Positions 1 to 7,290 of a stretch of DNA of 24,757 bases are shown here, piece by piece. The stretch covers positions 8,227-32,983 of the forward strand of contig CADEDU010000084.1 in assembly GCA_902826155.1 (NCBI GenBank). Reading direction: 5' to 3'. Positions within the stretch are counted from its first letter, which is position 1, and each line of letters opens with the position of its first letter. The notes under the pieces are model-generated. The model ran no database searches and had not been told where the DNA came from. It saw nothing but the letters and a program-made list of their open reading frames with translations. A program made the position numbers and the translations under genes. This DNA is from an uncultured beta proteobacterium (GTDB lineage: Bacteria > Pseudomonadota > Gammaproteobacteria > Burkholderiales > SG8-39).

Positions 1-2
1 CG

Positions 3-1901
3 CCGGTTTCTTCAGGTCGCGCGCCGGTTCCACTCGGCGCGCTGTTGCAGCTCGCCAAAGCAGTGCAGGCGATGCACCTGGCCGGCGTCATGCATCTGGA
101 TATCGCCCCGGCGAATCTCACCTACGACGAGAGTGCCGATGCCGTGCGTCTGCTCGACTGGGGGCACGCACTGGCGCGCGATTCGCACGCACCGCCGATC
201 CCGCCGGCATCGGAGCTCGCGATCTACGCCGGGCCCGGCATGTTCGACGACGTCGATCCGCAACCGCGCGACGACGTCTACTCCGTTGCCTGTGTGATCT
301 ACGAGGTGCTGTCCGGCGCGCATCCCTATGTCGAGCATCCGGCCAACACGGCGGCCGAGCTGCAACTGACGCCCACGCCGATCGCATCGCTCAACGCCGA
401 CCAGAACGCTGTGCTTGCGCTCGCGCTCAGCACCTCGCGCAAGCAGCCGCCCGTCGACATGGCGCAACTGATCGCGGTGTTCGAGCACGGCGTGGCGAGC
501 GTGCCGCAGGCGTCCGTCGCGCCACTTGCAAAAGCGCCTGACCCTGTTCGGGTGCCGGTGCGGCCTGCGGCAGCGTCTGCGGCCAAACCTTCGCCTGCGG
601 CCGCTCCGAATGACCAGCTCGCCGCGCGCACCGCTTCGATCGAAGCGATGATCGGGCGCGATCAGTCCAGTCGCGCACAACCGCCAAGCGCGCCCGAGCC
701 CGATCTGGTCGAACCTTCGATCGCACACGAATACATCAGCGCCGAAGACACCATGCCGCCGCGCGCGATGGCCTCGCTTGCCGAAGAGCCTACGCGACTG
801 CGCGTGCCGCGCGCCGACGAGGCGACGGCGCCACCGATCAGCGCATCGTCGCCGCGCGAGCGTGCCGAGCCATTCATCTCCTTACCCTCGCAGCCTCCTG
901 TCTCGCGCGGTCCAACCTCGCAGACGCCGCCATCGCACGGACCGTTGTCGCAGCCACCGCGCGCGTCAGGGGCAATGTCGCAGCCGCCGCGATCACTCGG
1001 CGCACTGTCTCAGCCGCCACGCGCACAAGCACCGCTGTCGCAACCGCCGTTGTCGCACGGGGCAGCATCGCAGCCGCAGTTCTCACAACCGCCGCGCTCG
1101 CAACGTCCGCCGTCACAGCAGCCTTTGTCGCAACCGCCGCTGTCGCAGCCACCCCTTACTGCGCGGCCTGCCACATCGCAGGGAACGAACACGGCGGCTC
1201 ATCGTGCACGTCCGATGGATCCCGAAGTCGATCAACTGTTCCGCGGCACGGAATTCGAGCGCACCCAACCCAATCAGTCTCGGACGCGCGATTGGGCAGT
1301 GTCCGTCCCGCTTGGGCTGACGATCACCGTCGCGTCGTGCGTGATCGGCGTGGTCGCGGGGGTGTGGCTTGCAAGCAGCGGCTCTGGCAAGCGAGCCGCG
1401 GGTTCGTCGGATGCGCCTGCGGTGAGTGCACCGGCCCCGGTCGAAGCAACGCCCGCTGTGGCGGCGCCGGGTCCATCCGGTCCGGCCGCCGAGTCGAAAC
1501 CGGCAGCAGCCGGTCCGGCCGATTCGGCCATTGCAAAGCCCGAACCGTCGCCGGCTCCAGCCGTGAAGCCGAACGCTCCGGAGGCGGTCGCGACGCCCGC
1601 GCCGGCCATCAAACCCGCGGCACCGCCAGCTGCGACGGCGCCCGCTCCCAAGCCGGTGGCGCCTGCCGCGGCCGTGCCTGCACCCAAGCCTGCTGCACCG
1701 CCAGTCGCAGCAGCGCCGCCGCGACCCTTCGTTGCGCCGGTCGCGCCGGTTGCACCGGTGGCGAATGCACCGGGCGCGCCACAGGCGGGCGTGGATCTGC
1801 TCGATGCAACCATGGCCACGCGCGCGCTGACCGAACGTGTCGCGCGTGAAACCGAGGAAGAACTCGCGCGTATGCGCGCAGCGTCGAAACAGTCGCAGTA
1901 A
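3..1901 (+). CDS. Ser/Thr protein kinase-like membrane protein, 5' end missing
   Basis: The reading frame is open from the left edge, so the kinase N-lobe lies outside the window. What remains starts in the C-lobe. The catalytic loop reads HLDIAPANL (93-119), keeping the catalytic Asp and the metal-binding Asn but with Leu in place of the Arg of HRD. A DWG triplet (156-164) stands for DFG, and DDVYSVACVIYEVLSGAHPY-like subdomain IX/X follows at about 276-340. After about 480 the protein becomes Pro/Ala/Ser-rich, with SQPP repeats at 888-1157. A single hydrophobic segment (about 1300-1380) is a likely transmembrane helix, followed by an Ala/Pro/Lys-rich stretch to about 1780 and a short charged C-terminal helix. 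Inference: a cytoplasmic kinase domain anchored in the inner membrane with a periplasmic low-complexity tail. Whether it is catalytically active cannot be decided without the N-lobe Lys. It converges on the PPK2 gene 13 bp downstream. Confidence 0.85.
   Translation, partial: PVSSGRAPVPLGALLQLAKAVQAMHLAGVMHLDIAPANLTYDESADAVRLLDWGHALARDSHAPPIPPASELAIYAGPGMFDDVDPQPRDDVYSVACVIYEVLSGAHPYVEHPANTAAELQLTPTPIASLNADQNAVLALALSTSRKQPPVDMAQLIAVFEHGVASVPQASVAPLAKAPDPVRVPVRPAAASAAKPSPAAAPNDQLAARTASIEAMIGRDQSSRAQPPSAPEPDLVEPSIAHEYISAEDTMPPRAMASLAEEPTRLRVPRADEATAPPISASSPRERAEPFISLPSQPPVSRGPTSQTPPSHGPLSQPPRASGAMSQPPRSLGALSQPPRAQAPLSQPPLSHGAASQPQFSQPPRSQRPPSQQPLSQPPLSQPPLTARPATSQGTNTAAHRARPMDPEVDQLFRGTEFERTQPNQSRTRDWAVSVPLGLTITVASCVIGVVAGVWLASSGSGKRAAGSSDAPAVSAPAPVEATPAVAAPGPSGPAAESKPAAAGPADSAIAKPEPSPAPAVKPNAPEAVATPAPAIKPAAPPAATAPAPKPVAPAAAVPAPKPAAPPVAAAPPRPFVAPVAPVAPVANAPGAPQAGVDLLDATMATRALTERVARETEEELARMRAASKQSQ
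888..1157 (+). repeat. In-frame SQPP 10-residue tandem repeats
   Basis: Six 30-bp units follow each other at 888, 918, 948, 978, 1008 and 1038. Each encodes a ten-residue unit of the type SQPPxxxGxx (for example SQPPRSLGAL). They are followed by 5- and 10-residue variants (SQPQF, SQPPRSQRPP, SQQPL, SQPPL, SQPPL) to 1157. The repeat lies between the kinase lobe and the membrane segment. Codons vary between units, so selection appears to act on the peptide rather than the DNA. It probably forms an extended, disordered linker rich in possible Ser phosphorylation sites. Confidence 0.85.
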
Positions 1902-1914
1902 AGCTTCGCCGCGG

Positions 1915-2730
1915 CTACACGACCTTGATCTGATCGAGCCCCGCCTCGGCCGGCGGGTGCGTGAGCTTGAGCGCTTCGAGCGTGCGCACCAGCAATCGCG
2001 AGATGAGCAGGTTGCGATTGGTCTTGCTGTTGGCGGGCACGACGTACCACGGCGCCCACTCGGTCGACGTCGCCGCCAGCGCGCGCGAGTACGCCTTCAT
2101 GTAGCGATCCCACTTGGCGCGCTCGCCGAGGTCGCCGACGTTGAATTTCCAGTTCTTCTCCTTGTCGGCCAGCCGCGCTTCCAGTCGCGCTTTCTGCTCG
2201 TCCTTCGAGACGTGCAGGAAGCACTTGATGATCGTGGTGCCGGTCTCGCTCAACAGGCGCTCGAATTCTTTGATCTGCCGATAGCGCCGCTCGCATTCGG
2301 CCTTGTCGATCCACTCGTGCACGCGCACCACCAGCACGTCTTCGTAGTGGCTGCGATTGAAGATCACGATCTCGCCGTCGCGTGGCACCTCCTTGTGCAC
2401 GCGCCACAGGTAGTCGTGCGCCTTCTCGTCCGCCGAGGGCACCTTGAACGAAGCCACCCGCACGCCCAGCGGATCGACGCTGTTGAACACGTGGCGGATC
2501 GTGCCGTCCTTGCCGGCGGTGTCCATGCCCTGCAGCACCACCAGGATGCGGTGCTTCGACTGCGCGTAGAGCACGTCCTGCAACGCATCGAGACGATGGC
2601 TCAGCTTGGCGAGCGCCTCCTCGTCGGCCGCCTTGCCCTTCTTCGAGCGCTCGGCGCGGTCGTCGGGATCACGATCGGCCACGTCGAACTTGCGGCCCGG
2701 TTTCACCATGTAGCGCTCGAGAGCGGCCAT
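1915..2730 (-). CDS. ppk2: Polyphosphate kinase 2 family protein (PPK2)
   Basis: A 271-residue protein with the PPK2 P-loop kinase fold. The Walker A loop GMDTAGKDG lies at residues 68-76. The Walker B-type segment IVIFNRSHYEDVL lies at 121-133, with the R/SHYED motif typical of this family, followed by an Arg/Lys-rich lid region. PPK2 enzymes transfer phosphate between inorganic polyphosphate and nucleoside mono- or diphosphates in the cytoplasm. The single-domain length fits the short PPK2 proteins, many of which use polyphosphate to phosphorylate NDP or NMP; the class cannot be fixed from motifs alone. The ATG at 2730 has an AGGAGA ribosome site 8 nt upstream. It is the last gene of a leftward run, 73 bp after the aldo/keto reductase. 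Confidence 0.93.
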   Translation of the reverse strand: MAALERYMVKPGRKFDVADRDPDDRAERSKKGKAADEEALAKLSHRLDALQDVLYAQSKHRILVVLQGMDTAGKDGTIRHVFNSVDPLGVRVASFKVPSADEKAHDYLWRVHKEVPRDGEIVIFNRSHYEDVLVVRVHEWIDKAECERRYRQIKEFERLLSETGTTIIKCFLHVSKDEQKARLEARLADKEKNWKFNVGDLGERAKWDRYMKAYSRALAATSTEWAPWYVVPANSKTNRNLLISRLLVRTLEALKLTHPPAEAGLDQIKVV

Positions 2731-2803
2731 ACGCGCGGTCTCCTGCTCGGTTCTTGTTCAGGGGCTGCGATTGTTGCGCGAAATGACCGGTGCTCGCGCT
2801 CGC

Positions 2804-3664
2804 TCAACCCAGCGCTTGCAGGTCAACCGGTGAGAGCCGGACTTGCGCGGCGCCGACGTTCTCCTCCAGATGCGCGATCGACCCGGTGCCGGGGATCGGC
2901 AACATCACCGGCGATTTCGCCAGCAGCCAGGCGAGCGCGACCTGCGCCGGCGTCGCCCCCAGTCGCTCGGCCACACGCTTGATCTTGCCGGTGCGCAGCG
3001 ACTGTCCGGCCCCGAGCGGATACCACGGGATGTAGGCGATATTCAGTTTCTCGCACGCGGCGAGCACGGCGCGATCGCCCTGATCGTCGAAGTTGTAGTG
3101 GTTCTGCACCGACACGATGCGGGTGATGCGCCGCGCTTCCTCCAATTGCTTGACCGACACGCTCGACACGCCGACGTGGCGGATCTTGCCGGCGCGCTGC
3201 ATGTCGGCCAGCGCACCGACCGAATCGGCGAAGGGCACGCGTGAGTCGGGCACGTGGAACTGATACAGATCGATGCAGTCGAGCTTCAAGCGCTTGAGAC
3301 TGCCCTCGAGCGCCTGGCGCAGATGATCAGGCCGGCCATTGGCGACCCAGCCGCCGGAACTCGAACGGGTGTAGCCACCCTTCGTTGCGATCAGCATGCC
3401 GCCGGGATACGGATGCATCGCCTCGGCGATCAGGTTCTCCGAGACCTCGGGGCCATAGCTGTCGGCGGTGTCGTAGAAGTTCACGCCCAACTCGAACACC
3501 CGGCGCAGCAGCTTGAGTGCGGCCGGTTTGTCTTTGGGCATGCCCCAGGCGTAACCCGAGCACACGCGCATGGCACCGAAGCCGAGGCGACAGACCTGAG
3601 TTTCGCCGATGGCGATAGTGCCGGCGGGGCCCGCGGACAGTTCGGATCGAGGGGCGTTGCTCAT
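2804..3664 (-). CDS. Aldo/keto reductase, YdbC/PdxI-like
   Basis: A 286-residue NAD(P)H-dependent oxidoreductase of the aldo/keto reductase (TIM barrel) superfamily. The catalytic tetrad is visible as Asp65 and Tyr70 (in NFYDTADSYG), Lys95 (ATKGG) and His137 (LYQFH). The C-terminal cofactor segment LPIPGTGSIAHLEEN matches the family's NADP-binding IPGT-S-x-x-H-L-x-x-N pattern. Length and sequence recall E. coli YdbC (PdxI), a pyridoxal reductase, so an aldehyde such as pyridoxal is a possible substrate, but this is a resemblance from memory, not an alignment. The open frame continues upstream to 3943, but that part overlaps the Bug gene and lacks family similarity, so I take the ATG at 3664; its ribosome site is weak. 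The Bug gene stop lies 38 bp upstream. Confidence 0.92.
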   Translation of the reverse strand: MSNAPRSELSAGPAGTIAIGETQVCRLGFGAMRVCSGYAWGMPKDKPAALKLLRRVFELGVNFYDTADSYGPEVSENLIAEAMHPYPGGMLIATKGGYTRSSSGGWVANGRPDHLRQALEGSLKRLKLDCIDLYQFHVPDSRVPFADSVGALADMQRAGKIRHVGVSSVSVKQLEEARRITRIVSVQNHYNFDDQGDRAVLAACEKLNIAYIPWYPLGAGQSLRTGKIKRVAERLGATPAQVALAWLLAKSPVMLPIPGTGSIAHLEENVGAAQVRLSPVDLQALG

Positions 3665-3702
3665 GATGGATGCTCGGTATTGCCCTGGTTTTTCGCTGCA
3701 GT

Positions 3703-4683
3703 TCAGTTCACCTGCACGCCCGCGGTCCTGGCGAGCTTGCCGTAGGTCTGCAGTTCGGTGCGAATCGATTCGACGTACTGCTCGGGCGTGGTGCCGATGA
3801 GATCGAAACCGAAGGCCGTGCCGAGTCGCTGGCGCACGTCGGGTTGCTTGAGCGCCTTGATCACTTCGTCGCTCAGCCTGCGCACGATCTCGGGTGGCGT
3901 CCTGGCCGGTGCGAGAAAGCCGATGCTGATGGTGAGTTCGCAACCGGGCACGCCGGCTTCGCTGATCGTCGGCAGATCCGGCATGATCGACGTGCGCTGC
4001 GGCGCGGCGATACCCAGAATGCGCACCTTGCCGGCTTTCGCATGCGCGCTCACCGCCGGGATCGCCGCGAAGATCGCCGCGACGTCGCCCGCCACCACCG
4101 CCGGCACCGATTGCCCGGCGCCTTTGTACGGCACGTGCGTGAATTCCACGCCCGCGAGCGAACGCAGCATCTCCATCGCCAGATGATGGACCGTCGCGTT
4201 GCCTGAGGAGCCGAACGCCATGCCCGGTTTGGTTTTTGCCAGCGCCACGAACTCGCGCACGTTATTTGCAGGCACCGCTGCGTTCACCACCAGCAACAAG
4301 GGCGAGATCACTGCGAGCGACACCGGCGCCAGATCGCGCAGCGGTTCGAACGGCGGTTTGGCCGACAACGACGGCGTGATCGCGTACACCGACGAATCGG
4401 CGACCAGTACGGTGTAGCCATCGGGCGCCGCGCGGATCACCGACTCTGCTGCCGGCACGCCGGCACCGCCAGGACGATTCTCGACCACGAACTGCATGCC
4501 CATGCTCTCGCCCATCGCCTGGCCGAATACGCGCGCCACCGAATCAGGCGATCCGCCGGGGGCATAGGGCACGATCAGGCGGATCGGTTTCGTGGGATAG
4601 GAGGCCGCGGGCGTTTGCGCGAATACGCTCGTCGAAGACGCGGCCAGCGCAACGCACGCGGCGCGTAGAACAAACCTGAGCAC
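3703..4683 (-). CDS. Bug/TctC-type tripartite tricarboxylate transporter binding protein
   Basis: A periplasmic solute-binding protein of about 326 residues. From the GTG at 4683 it begins with a Sec-type signal peptide (a basic start, then ACVALAASSTSVFA, cut before QTPAAS). The mature start reads YPTKPIRLIVPYAPGGSPD, the Bug family's opening, followed by VVENRPGGAGVPAAE and PDGYT. These proteins bind carboxylated organic acids and deliver them to TctAB membrane subunits or to sensor systems. No tctA or tctB lies in the window, so it is an orphan receptor, as is common in Burkholderiales. An ATG at 4707 would add eight residues, but the ribosome site AGGAGG falls inside those codons, so the GTG is preferred. 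It lies between the di-iron candidate (108 bp upstream) and the aldo/keto reductase. Confidence 0.92.
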   Translation of the reverse strand: MLRFVLRAACVALAASSTSVFAQTPAASYPTKPIRLIVPYAPGGSPDSVARVFGQAMGESMGMQFVVENRPGGAGVPAAESVIRAAPDGYTVLVADSSVYAITPSLSAKPPFEPLRDLAPVSLAVISPLLLVVNAAVPANNVREFVALAKTKPGMAFGSSGNATVHHLAMEMLRSLAGVEFTHVPYKGAGQSVPAVVAGDVAAIFAAIPAVSAHAKAGKVRILGIAAPQRTSIMPDLPTISEAGVPGCELTISIGFLAPARTPPEIVRRLSDEVIKALKQPDVRQRLGTAFGFDLIGTTPEQYVESIRTELQTYGKLARTAGVQVN

Positions 4684-4690
4684 TGGCCGT

Positions 4691-4696
4691 CCTCCT
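4691..4696 (-). promoter_or_regulatory. Ribosome binding site that fixes a GTG start
   Basis: On the minus strand AGGAGG lies 7 nt before the GTG at 4683-4681. The ATG eight codons further upstream (4707) would place this site inside the coding sequence. The Bug-type receptor therefore most likely starts at the GTG. Confidence 0.75.
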
Positions 4697-4791
4697 CTTT
4701 GTCGCACTTCGCCATGCTCGCGCTCACTGCGGCGCGAGCCTCGTTCTCGGAGCGCCCGGCGGATCTCACCGGGGCGTGCGCGGTCGGCGCG

Positions 4792-5589
4792 TCAGTGAGG
4801 CAAGCCGGCCTTCTCGTAGTCGAACCGCGTCGGCACGATGTCGCCGCGATAGATCGCCTGGATCCTCTCTTCGCTCATCGGGAGGCTGAACTGCTCGTTG
4901 CGCATGCGGATGCGCTGGTGCAACTGTTCGATCACCAGCCGCTCCATCAGCGTCCAGTCGCCGGCGGACAGGCCCTCCTGCGCGATGCCGCTGATGCCGG
5001 CGAGCATGTGTCCGAACTCGTCTTCGTAGACGAGCTGGCAGGCCTGCGCGATCTTCTCTTCGGCGCCGCCTTTGCCCTTGAGCTTCATGCCCTCGGTGAA
5101 CAGCGAGCAGTAGCCGCCCTCGGTGAATTTGCACGCGCGCATGCCCACCGCGCCGTGCTCATCCTGGTGCTTGTAGCGCAGCGCGGTGAGCTTGTGCTCC
5201 TCGGGCCACTCTTCGAGATTGTGCGGATTCATCTTCGGCGCGCCTGCCGGACGGATCGCATCGTACGCATCGGCGAACGCGCAGTAGTGCGAGAACTCGG
5301 CCTTGAGGCTTTCGAGCACATCCAGAATTTCGCTGCGATCGGTGGTGAGATCGATGCTCGGACCGGTGTCGATCAGCTTCTTGAGAATGCCGAAGTACAC
5401 CCCGCCGCGATCGTATCTGCTCACGCCCGAGCCCCAGAATTCCTTGAAGCACTGGCGCGCGAGCCACAGCAGATCGGTTTGCGGCGTGCGCTTGGGCGAG
5501 CCCCAGTAGGTGCGTACCACCTCGGCTTCACCTGCCCAAAGTGGTGCTGCCACGTCGACGAGTCTGCGAACGTTTGCGTTGGTGCTCAT
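4792..5589 (-). CDS. Unrecognised protein with ferritin-like di-iron motif pattern
   Basis: I do not recognise this 265-residue family. The sequence is soluble, with no signal peptide or membrane segment. Two ExxH motifs stand about 93 residues apart: Glu98-His101 (AEFSHY) and Glu191-His194 (EDEFGHM). Glu50 (CFKEFWG) lies in a helix-like stretch before the first and Glu157 (FTEGGY) before the second. The order E, ExxH, E, ExxH is the ligand pattern of ferritin-like di-iron four-helix bundles, including oxidases, oxygenases and ferritins. It is also rich in Trp and Tyr at the N-terminus (WAGEAEVVRTYWG). Inference: a di-iron oxygenase or oxidase of unknown substrate. The ATG at 5589 has an AGGAG site 8 nt upstream. 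It heads the leftward run with a Bug receptor and a reductase, which fits a small-molecule catabolic role, and is divergent from the SMUG1 gene. Confidence 0.8.
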   Translation of the reverse strand: MSTNANVRRLVDVAAPLWAGEAEVVRTYWGSPKRTPQTDLLWLARQCFKEFWGSGVSRYDRGGVYFGILKKLIDTGPSIDLTTDRSEILDVLESLKAEFSHYCAFADAYDAIRPAGAPKMNPHNLEEWPEEHKLTALRYKHQDEHGAVGMRACKFTEGGYCSLFTEGMKLKGKGGAEEKIAQACQLVYEDEFGHMLAGISGIAQEGLSAGDWTLMERLVIEQLHQRIRMRNEQFSLPMSEERIQAIYRGDIVPTRFDYEKAGLPH

Positions 5590-5649
5590 AGCTCGATCTC
5601 CTGTGTCTGGTCGGCCCGACGCATGATGCAGCCGCGTCGCCGCTCATGA

Positions 5650-5703
5650 CAATCGGATTGCCGTCCCCCAAGCTTGGGGCGATCCTCTAAGCTTGCGGCG
5701 ATC
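5650..5703. promoter_or_regulatory. Cluster of dyads upstream of the uracil-DNA glycosylase
   Basis: The 114-bp divergent gap holds an 11-bp dyad CAATC-G-GATTG (5650-5660) and a perfect 14-bp palindrome CCCCAAGCTTGGGG (5666-5679). It also holds a 15-bp direct repeat with one mismatch (AAGCTTGGGGCGATC at 5670-5684 and AAGCTTGCGGCGATC at 5689-5703). The second copy abuts the ATG at 5704. The 19-bp centre-to-centre spacing would put two bound dimers on nearly the same DNA face. Operator function is inference; a stem-loop in the leader RNA is an alternative. Confidence 0.45.
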
Positions 5704-6447
5704 ATGAGTGTCCACCCGTTGCTCCAGGCCGCGCAACAGCTCTCGCGCCAACTGTCTCGCCTCGAATTCGCCGCGCCGGTCACGCACGTCTACGATCCGC
5801 ATCAGTACGCCTGGGCGCCCTATGCGGCCTACGTCGAGCGCTATGCCGCAACGCAAAAGCGAGTGGTGCTGCTGGGCATGAATCCCGGACCGTTCGGCAT
5901 GATGCAGACCGGCGTGCCGTTCGGTGAGATCGCCGCGGTGCGCGACTGGATGGGTATCGAGGAATCAGTGCGCCGGCCGAAGGCCGAACATCCCAAGCGG
6001 CCGATCGACGGCTTCGCCTGCAAACGCTCCGAGGTGAGCGGACGCAGACTGTGGGGCTGGTGCGCCGATCGCTTCGGTCCGGCGCAGCGATTTTTCGAGC
6101 ACTGGTTCGTGCTCAACTACTGTCCGCTGGTGTTTCTGGAGGAGTCGGGTCGCAACTTCACGCCCGACAAGCTGCCCGCGGCGCAACTGCGCGCGCTCTA
6201 CGATCTTTGCGATGCGCATCTGGCGGCCGCGCTGCAGTTCCTGCAACCGCAGTGGGCGATCGGCGTCGGCGCGTTTGCGGAGAAGCGGCTGCGTACGGTG
6301 CTCGAGAGCGATCGCATCGACGGCGCGCTCGCGCGCAAGGTGCGCATCGCGCAGATCCTGCATCCAAGCCCTGCAAGCCCCGCAGCCAATCGCGGCTGGG
6401 CCGAAGCGGTCAATAAGACCCTCGCTGAACTCGGCGTGCTGAAATAG
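5704..6447 (+). CDS. SMUG1-type single-strand-selective uracil-DNA glycosylase
   Basis: A 247-residue DNA repair enzyme of the uracil-DNA glycosylase superfamily, SMUG1 branch. It shows motif GMNPGPFGMMQTGVPFGE at residues 58-75 followed by RDWMGI, and HPSPASPAANRGW at 220-232. Asn60 and His220 match the catalytic Asn and His of animal SMUG1, where the motifs read almost identically. The segment FVLNYCPLVFL (135-145) carries the Asn that recognises the pyrimidine ring in this family. The enzyme removes uracil and oxidised pyrimidines such as 5-hydroxymethyluracil from DNA. The ATG at 5704 is chosen over a TTG at 5674 because the palindrome and repeats occupy the upstream stretch; no strong ribosome site is visible. 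It stands alone and converges on the SDR gene. Confidence 0.94.
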   Translation: MSVHPLLQAAQQLSRQLSRLEFAAPVTHVYDPHQYAWAPYAAYVERYAATQKRVVLLGMNPGPFGMMQTGVPFGEIAAVRDWMGIEESVRRPKAEHPKRPIDGFACKRSEVSGRRLWGWCADRFGPAQRFFEHWFVLNYCPLVFLEESGRNFTPDKLPAAQLRALYDLCDAHLAAALQFLQPQWAIGVGAFAEKRLRTVLESDRIDGALARKVRIAQILHPSPASPAANRGWAEAVNKTLAELGVLK

Positions 6448-6480
6448 CCGGGCGCGGCAGGCGTAGAACCCAGCGTTGCA

Positions 6481-7281
6481 CTACATCATCACCCGCCCGC
6501 CGTTGATATCGAGCGTCACCCCATTGAGGTACGACGCGCCGTCGGAGGCGAGGAACACCATCGCCTGCGCGTGATCGTCCGGTACGGCGAGGCGTCGCAG
6601 CGGGATTTGCGCGGCGATCCTTTCTACCTCCTCGGCGGTGCGCAGCGCCTTGACGCGCGGCGTGAGCGTGGTGATCGGCGTGATCACATTCGCGGTGATG
6701 CCGCTCGGCCCGAGTTGATACGCCAGGAAGCGCGTGAACTGGACCACGCCCGCTTTCGCCGAACCGTAGGCGGGCGACGATGCGGCGAACACGGTGCGGC
6801 CGGAAATCGAGGCGACGTTGATGATGCGTCCGGCCTTGGAGCGCTTCAGATGCGGGATCGCCGCCTTGGAGCACAGGAACACGCTGCGCAGATTGAGCGT
6901 GATGGTGCGATCCCATTCGTCGATGTCGGTATCTTCAACGGTTGCCAGCCGGCCGTAGCCGCCGGCGCAGTTGATCAGCACGTCGAGGCCACCCAACTCG
7001 GTCGCGACACGCGCCATCGCGGAATTCACCGAGTCGGGGTTGGTGACATCGAGGGGTACTACCAGCGTGCGCGCGCTGGGACTCGTCTTCGTGCCCTCGT
7101 TGGTGCTTCCTCTGGTGCCCGCCACTGCCTGCGCCACCTTGCTCGCGCCAGCTTCGTCGATGTCGAGCAGCGCAATCGTTGAGCCTTGGGCGGCGAACGC
7201 ATGCACCGTCGCCTCGCCGATGCCTTGCGCTGCGCCGGTGATAACCACCACGCGCCCCGCCAGTTCTGGATAGATCGCCAT
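6481..7281 (-). CDS. Short-chain dehydrogenase/reductase (SDR)
   Basis: A 266-residue classical SDR with a Rossmann fold. It has TGAAQGIG (residues 15-22) for the dinucleotide, Asp40 at the end of the second strand (favouring NAD(H)), NCAG (104-107), a catalytic Ser in NVASISG (158 or 160), and Tyr172/Lys176 in YGSAK. The C-terminus LNGVTLDINGG is typical of the FabG-like group. A 20-residue Ser/Thr-rich insert (about 54-71) lengthens the loop after the second helix. The substrate is unknown: an alcohol/ketone or 3-hydroxyacyl compound. A GAGGAGG ribosome site directly precedes the ATG at 7281 and lies across the end of the upstream thioesterase gene, whose stop is only 9 bp away, so the two are very likely co-translated from one message. 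Confidence 0.93.
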   Translation of the reverse strand: MAIYPELAGRVVVITGAAQGIGEATVHAFAAQGSTIALLDIDEAGASKVAQAVAGTRGSTNEGTKTSPSARTLVVPLDVTNPDSVNSAMARVATELGGLDVLINCAGGYGRLATVEDTDIDEWDRTITLNLRSVFLCSKAAIPHLKRSKAGRIINVASISGRTVFAASSPAYGSAKAGVVQFTRFLAYQLGPSGITANVITPITTLTPRVKALRTAEEVERIAAQIPLRRLAVPDDHAQAMVFLASDGASYLNGVTLDINGGRVMM

Positions 7282-7290
7282 CTCGCCTCC

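Noticed and set aside
888..1157. Regular 30-bp periodicity resembling a repeat array such as CRISPR
   Set aside because: The units are in frame and encode SQPP-type peptides with synonymous variation; there are no constant repeats with unique spacers.
3665..3943. Longer N-terminus for the aldo/keto reductase
   Set aside because: It would overlap the end of the Bug gene and add residues with no family similarity; the reductase fold starts after the ATG at 3664.
4699..5649. Long plus-strand open frame opposite the di-iron candidate
   Set aside because: It is a His/Arg/Ala-rich antisense shadow with no recognisable domain; the minus-strand frame has balanced composition, a ribosome site and motif structure.
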